Assembly: GCF_026008495.1 (NCBI RefSeq)
Contig: NZ_BQUN01000031.1
Location: 1 to 64,000 of the forward strand
DNA: 64,000 nucleotides
Reading direction: 5' to 3'
From: Streptomyces sp. A012304
GTDB lineage: Bacteria > Actinomycetota > Actinomycetes > Streptomycetales > Streptomycetaceae
Shown: in pieces, positions 62,134 through 64,000 of the stretch
Layout: the number at the start of each line of letters is the position of its first letter
Position numbering within the stretch: the stretch's first letter is position 1
Notes under the pieces: model-generated
Told to the model about the DNA's origin: nothing
The model's database searches: none
What the model saw: the letters and a program-made list of their open reading frames with translations, nothing else
Translations under genes and position numbers: made by a program

Positions 62134-62700
62134 ATGGGCGACCACAAAGAACAGCCCCTTCGGGTGGGCGCGGCCGTCCGGCGGCGGCGCCGGTCCCTGG
62201 AGCTCACCCTCGCCGTCGTGGCCGAACGCAGCGGCCTGTCCGTGCCGTTCCTCAGCCAGATCGAGAACGACCGGGCCCGGCCCAGCACCAGTTCCCTGGA
62301 GAAGGTCGCCGACGCCCTGCGCACCACCGCCGTCGAACTCCTCGCCGCCGCCGACCCGGCGTGCAGCGTCGACGTGGTGCGCGCCGAGATCACCGAGCCC
62401 GGTCCCGAGCCGCGCTCCCGCTCCCTGGTACGCGGCCACCATCAGATGCACGCCTCGGAGTTCACCGGCGACCATGACGCGGGCCGTGAGTTCCAGTACC
62501 GCAACGACCAGCTGATGTACGTCGCCGACGGCGCCGTGGAGATCGAGGCGGAGGGCCGCGCCTACCGTCTCGGCCGCGGCGACACGCTCTACCTCACCGG
62601 CGGGGTCCGCCACCGCTGGCGGGCGACCGTGCCGGACACCCGGGTGGTCGTCGTGGCGGTCGCCGAGCACATCGAGGCGGTCCGGAACCGGAAGCGGTAG
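62134..62700 (+). CDS. XRE-family regulator with cupin domain
   Basis: 188 aa from ATG 62134, AAGGAGGG 10 nt upstream. The helix-turn-helix lies in VGAAVRRRRRSLELTLAVVAERSGLSVPFLSQIENDRARPSTSSLEKVADAL (about residues 11-62). The C-terminal cupin-2 barrel (QLMYVADGAVEIEAEGRAYRLGRGDTLYLTGGVRHRW) has the His/Gly pattern of small-molecule sensors. PuuR-type XRE-cupin proteins usually control nearby catabolic or transport genes. The next gene begins with the last base of this stop codon. Confidence 0.9.
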   Translation: MGDHKEQPLRVGAAVRRRRRSLELTLAVVAERSGLSVPFLSQIENDRARPSTSSLEKVADALRTTAVELLAAADPACSVDVVRAEITEPGPEPRSRSLVRGHHQMHASEFTGDHDAGREFQYRNDQLMYVADGAVEIEAEGRAYRLGRGDTLYLTGGVRHRWRATVPDTRVVVVAVAEHIEAVRNRKR

Positions 62701-63419
62701 TGCGCGTCGTCTCCCTCGTCCCGTCGCTGACCGAGGCGATCGCCGTCTCCGTGCCCGGCGCGCTGGTCGCGGCCACCGACTGGTGCGCCCACCCGGCGGA
62801 CCTCGACGTCATCCGTGTGGGCGGCACCAAGAACCCGAAGGTCGACCGGATCCTCGCCCTCGCCCCCGACCTGGTGGTCGCCAACGAGGAGGAGAACCGT
62901 GCGCCCGACCTCGCCGCCCTGCGCGCGGCGGGCGCCGAGGTGCTGGTCACCGAGGTCAGGGACGTGCCGCAGGCCTTCCGCGAGCTGGCCCGGGTGCTCG
63001 ACGCCTGCGGCGCCCGCGCCCGCCCGCGCTGGCTGGACGAGGCCGAGGCGGCCTGGACGGCGCTCCCGAGCCCCGCGCACCGTACGACGGCCGTGGTGCC
63101 GATCTGGCGCCGCCCGTGGATGGTGCTGGGCCGGGACACCTTCGCCGGGGACGTCCTGGCCCGCCTGGGCGTCGACCACCTCTACGCCGGCCACGACGAC
63201 CGGTACCCCAAGGTCCCGCTGGAGGAGCTGCGCGTGGCCGGCGCCGGCCTGGTCGTCCTGCCCGACGAGCCCTACCGCTTCAGCCCCGACGACGGCCCCG
63301 AGGCCTTCCCCGGCCTGCCCTGCGCGCTCGTCAGCGGACGGCACCTGACGTGGTACGGACCGTCGCTCGCCGAGGCGCCACGGGTGCTGGCCGGGGCGCT
63401 GCGAGCAGCTCTCCGCTGA
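62700..63419 (+). CDS. Cytoplasmic helical-backbone metal receptor-like protein (BtuF fold)
   Basis: 239 aa, GTG at 62700 sharing one base with the previous TAG. It opens VRVVSLVPSLTEAIAVSVPGALVAATDWCAHPADL, and continues VGGTKNPKVDRILALAPDLVVANEEENRAPDLAALRAAGAEVLVTEVRDVPQAFRELARVL, the two-lobed class III periplasmic-binding-protein fold of BtuF/FhuD. There is no signal peptide or lipobox, so it stays in the cytosol. The VRVVSLVPSxTE start is typical of cobalamin-binding BtuF-like proteins. Coupling to the XRE-cupin regulator suggests a shared ligand or signalling role. Its 3' end overlaps the convergent transporter gene by 89 bp. Confidence 0.85.
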   Translation: MRVVSLVPSLTEAIAVSVPGALVAATDWCAHPADLDVIRVGGTKNPKVDRILALAPDLVVANEEENRAPDLAALRAAGAEVLVTEVRDVPQAFRELARVLDACGARARPRWLDEAEAAWTALPSPAHRTTAVVPIWRRPWMVLGRDTFAGDVLARLGVDHLYAGHDDRYPKVPLEELRVAGAGLVVLPDEPYRFSPDDGPEAFPGLPCALVSGRHLTWYGPSLAEAPRVLAGALRAALR

Positions 63420-64000
63420 CCAGCCCGCGCACGGTGTGCCCGGCGGCGACCGCCCAGGCGGCCACGAGCACGACGTACAGACCGGTGGCCAGGACCGCGC
63501 AGGCGGCCAGCCCGGTGTGCCGGGCCAGGGACTCGGCGCCGGTCACGCAGGTGCCGACGGGGAAGGTGAACGCCCACCACGTCATCGTGAACCGCATGCC
63601 GTGCCGGCGGGCGCGCACCACATGGGCGCCGGCCAGGCACAGCCACAGCAGCGCGAACCCCATGACCGGCACCCCGTACAGCACGGCGAGGGCCGCGAAG
63701 CCACGGCTGTCCGGCGCGGGCACCACCCCCGGGGCGACCTCCGCGAACGTCCCCACGGCGGTGGTGGACTGCCCGAGAGGGCCCAGCACCAGGAACAGCG
63801 TGGGCGTCAGCGCGAGCGGCAGCGGGCCGGAGGTGACCAGCCGGCCGAAGACGAGCGGCAGCATCACCAGCGTGGCGAGCAGACTCAGCCCGAACAGCGC
63901 GAAGCACGCCAGCAGCAGGGTCTGCCGCGGCTGCCCGTCCGGCAGATGGGGCACCAGACGCGGGCCCGACGCGGCCGACACCATCGGCGCGACCAGCGGC
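63331..64000 (-). CDS. TDT-family (TehA/Mae1/SLAC1-like) transporter, partial
   Basis: The C-terminal 222 codons are visible; the start lies beyond the right edge. Hydrophobic helices alternate with short loops (TLLLACFALFGLSLLATLVMLPLVFG; TPTLFLVLGPLGQSTTAVGTFAEVAPG; AVLYGVPVMGFALLWLCLAGAHVV; MTWWAFTFPVGTCVTGAESLARHTG; AVLATGLYVVLVAAWAVAAGHTV). The GPLGQS and WWAFTFPVGT motifs are those of the tellurite-resistance/dicarboxylate transporter family. Substrate unknown (organic acids or anions in relatives). The last 30 codons overlap the convergent BtuF-like gene. Confidence 0.88.
   Translation of the reverse strand, partial: PLVAPMVSAASGPRLVPHLPDGQPRQTLLLACFALFGLSLLATLVMLPLVFGRLVTSGPLPLALTPTLFLVLGPLGQSTTAVGTFAEVAPGVVPAPDSRGFAALAVLYGVPVMGFALLWLCLAGAHVVRARRHGMRFTMTWWAFTFPVGTCVTGAESLARHTGLAACAVLATGLYVVLVAAWAVAAGHTVRGLVSGELLAAPRPAPVAPRRATVRTTSGAVR

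Overview
The window is very GC-rich, with strong third-position GC bias, GTG and TTG starts, TAGGxT-type -10 boxes and long perfect GC hairpins. It also carries mycothiol, F420, glycerol (gyl), Pup-proteasome and conservon genes. This is a chromosomal Streptomyces segment. Gene order matches, from memory, the Streptomyces coelicolor core region around metH, gylR, prcBA, pafA, tatAC and rarABCDE, in one continuous stretch. I see no insertion sequence, prophage, CRISPR array, tRNA or rRNA.

Left part (1-14 kb): a partial Glu/Ala-rich protein translationally coupled to an aldo/keto reductase; an F420-type luciferase-like oxidoreductase behind a 14-bp palindrome; a ferritin-like protein convergent with a CorA transporter; then a conserved actinobacterial set (histidine phosphatase, DUF3090 zinc protein, atypical kinase-like protein) leading into mshC for mycothiol synthesis. 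A Tat-exported beta-propeller protein, a PAC2 protein and a FadR-type regulator follow. The glycerol operon glpF-glpK-glpD reads leftward behind its IclR regulator gylR, with two matching operator-like palindromes.

Middle (17-31 kb): metH, a HAD phosphatase behind an 18-bp hairpin, two tandem peptide-type solute-binding lipoproteins with no permease nearby, an orphan NarL-type response regulator, a RecB-like nuclease-domain protein, a site-2 protease with CBS domains, the tRNA m1A58 methyltransferase, a small exported protein and a ferredoxin.

Pup-proteasome region (31-45 kb): arc (ATPase ring), dop (Pup deamidase/depupylase), pup, prcB and prcA (20S core), a divergent LacI regulator/MFS pair, pafA (Pup ligase), two FKBP isomerases, and pafB-pafC (WYL regulators). 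Together these tag proteins with Pup, remove Pup, unfold tagged proteins and degrade them, with the DNA-damage regulator pair alongside. tatA, tatC and a Ski2-like helicase follow.

Right part (50-64 kb): a complete conservon (rarABCDE type: sensor-like ATPase, roadblock protein, DUF742 protein, GTPase, P450). The P450 has EQSLW where ExxR is expected and a long basic-ended tail, and the DUF742 gene has the only TTA codon I found. Then come an RluA-type pseudouridine synthase, a GNAT acetyltransferase, a siderophore-interacting reductase behind an iron-box-like palindrome, a stand-alone 5'-3' exonuclease, a two-gene glycine betaine importer with permease and binding protein fused, an XRE-cupin regulator coupled to a cytoplasmic BtuF-like protein, and a partial TDT-family transporter.

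No wholly new system is proven here. The best leads are the kinase/phosphatase/zinc-protein set next to mshC, the conservon with its non-canonical P450 and rare TTA codon, the alternating palindrome array before tatA, and a recurring layout in which the -10 box lies 6-8 nt before the start codon (leaderless-type transcripts).
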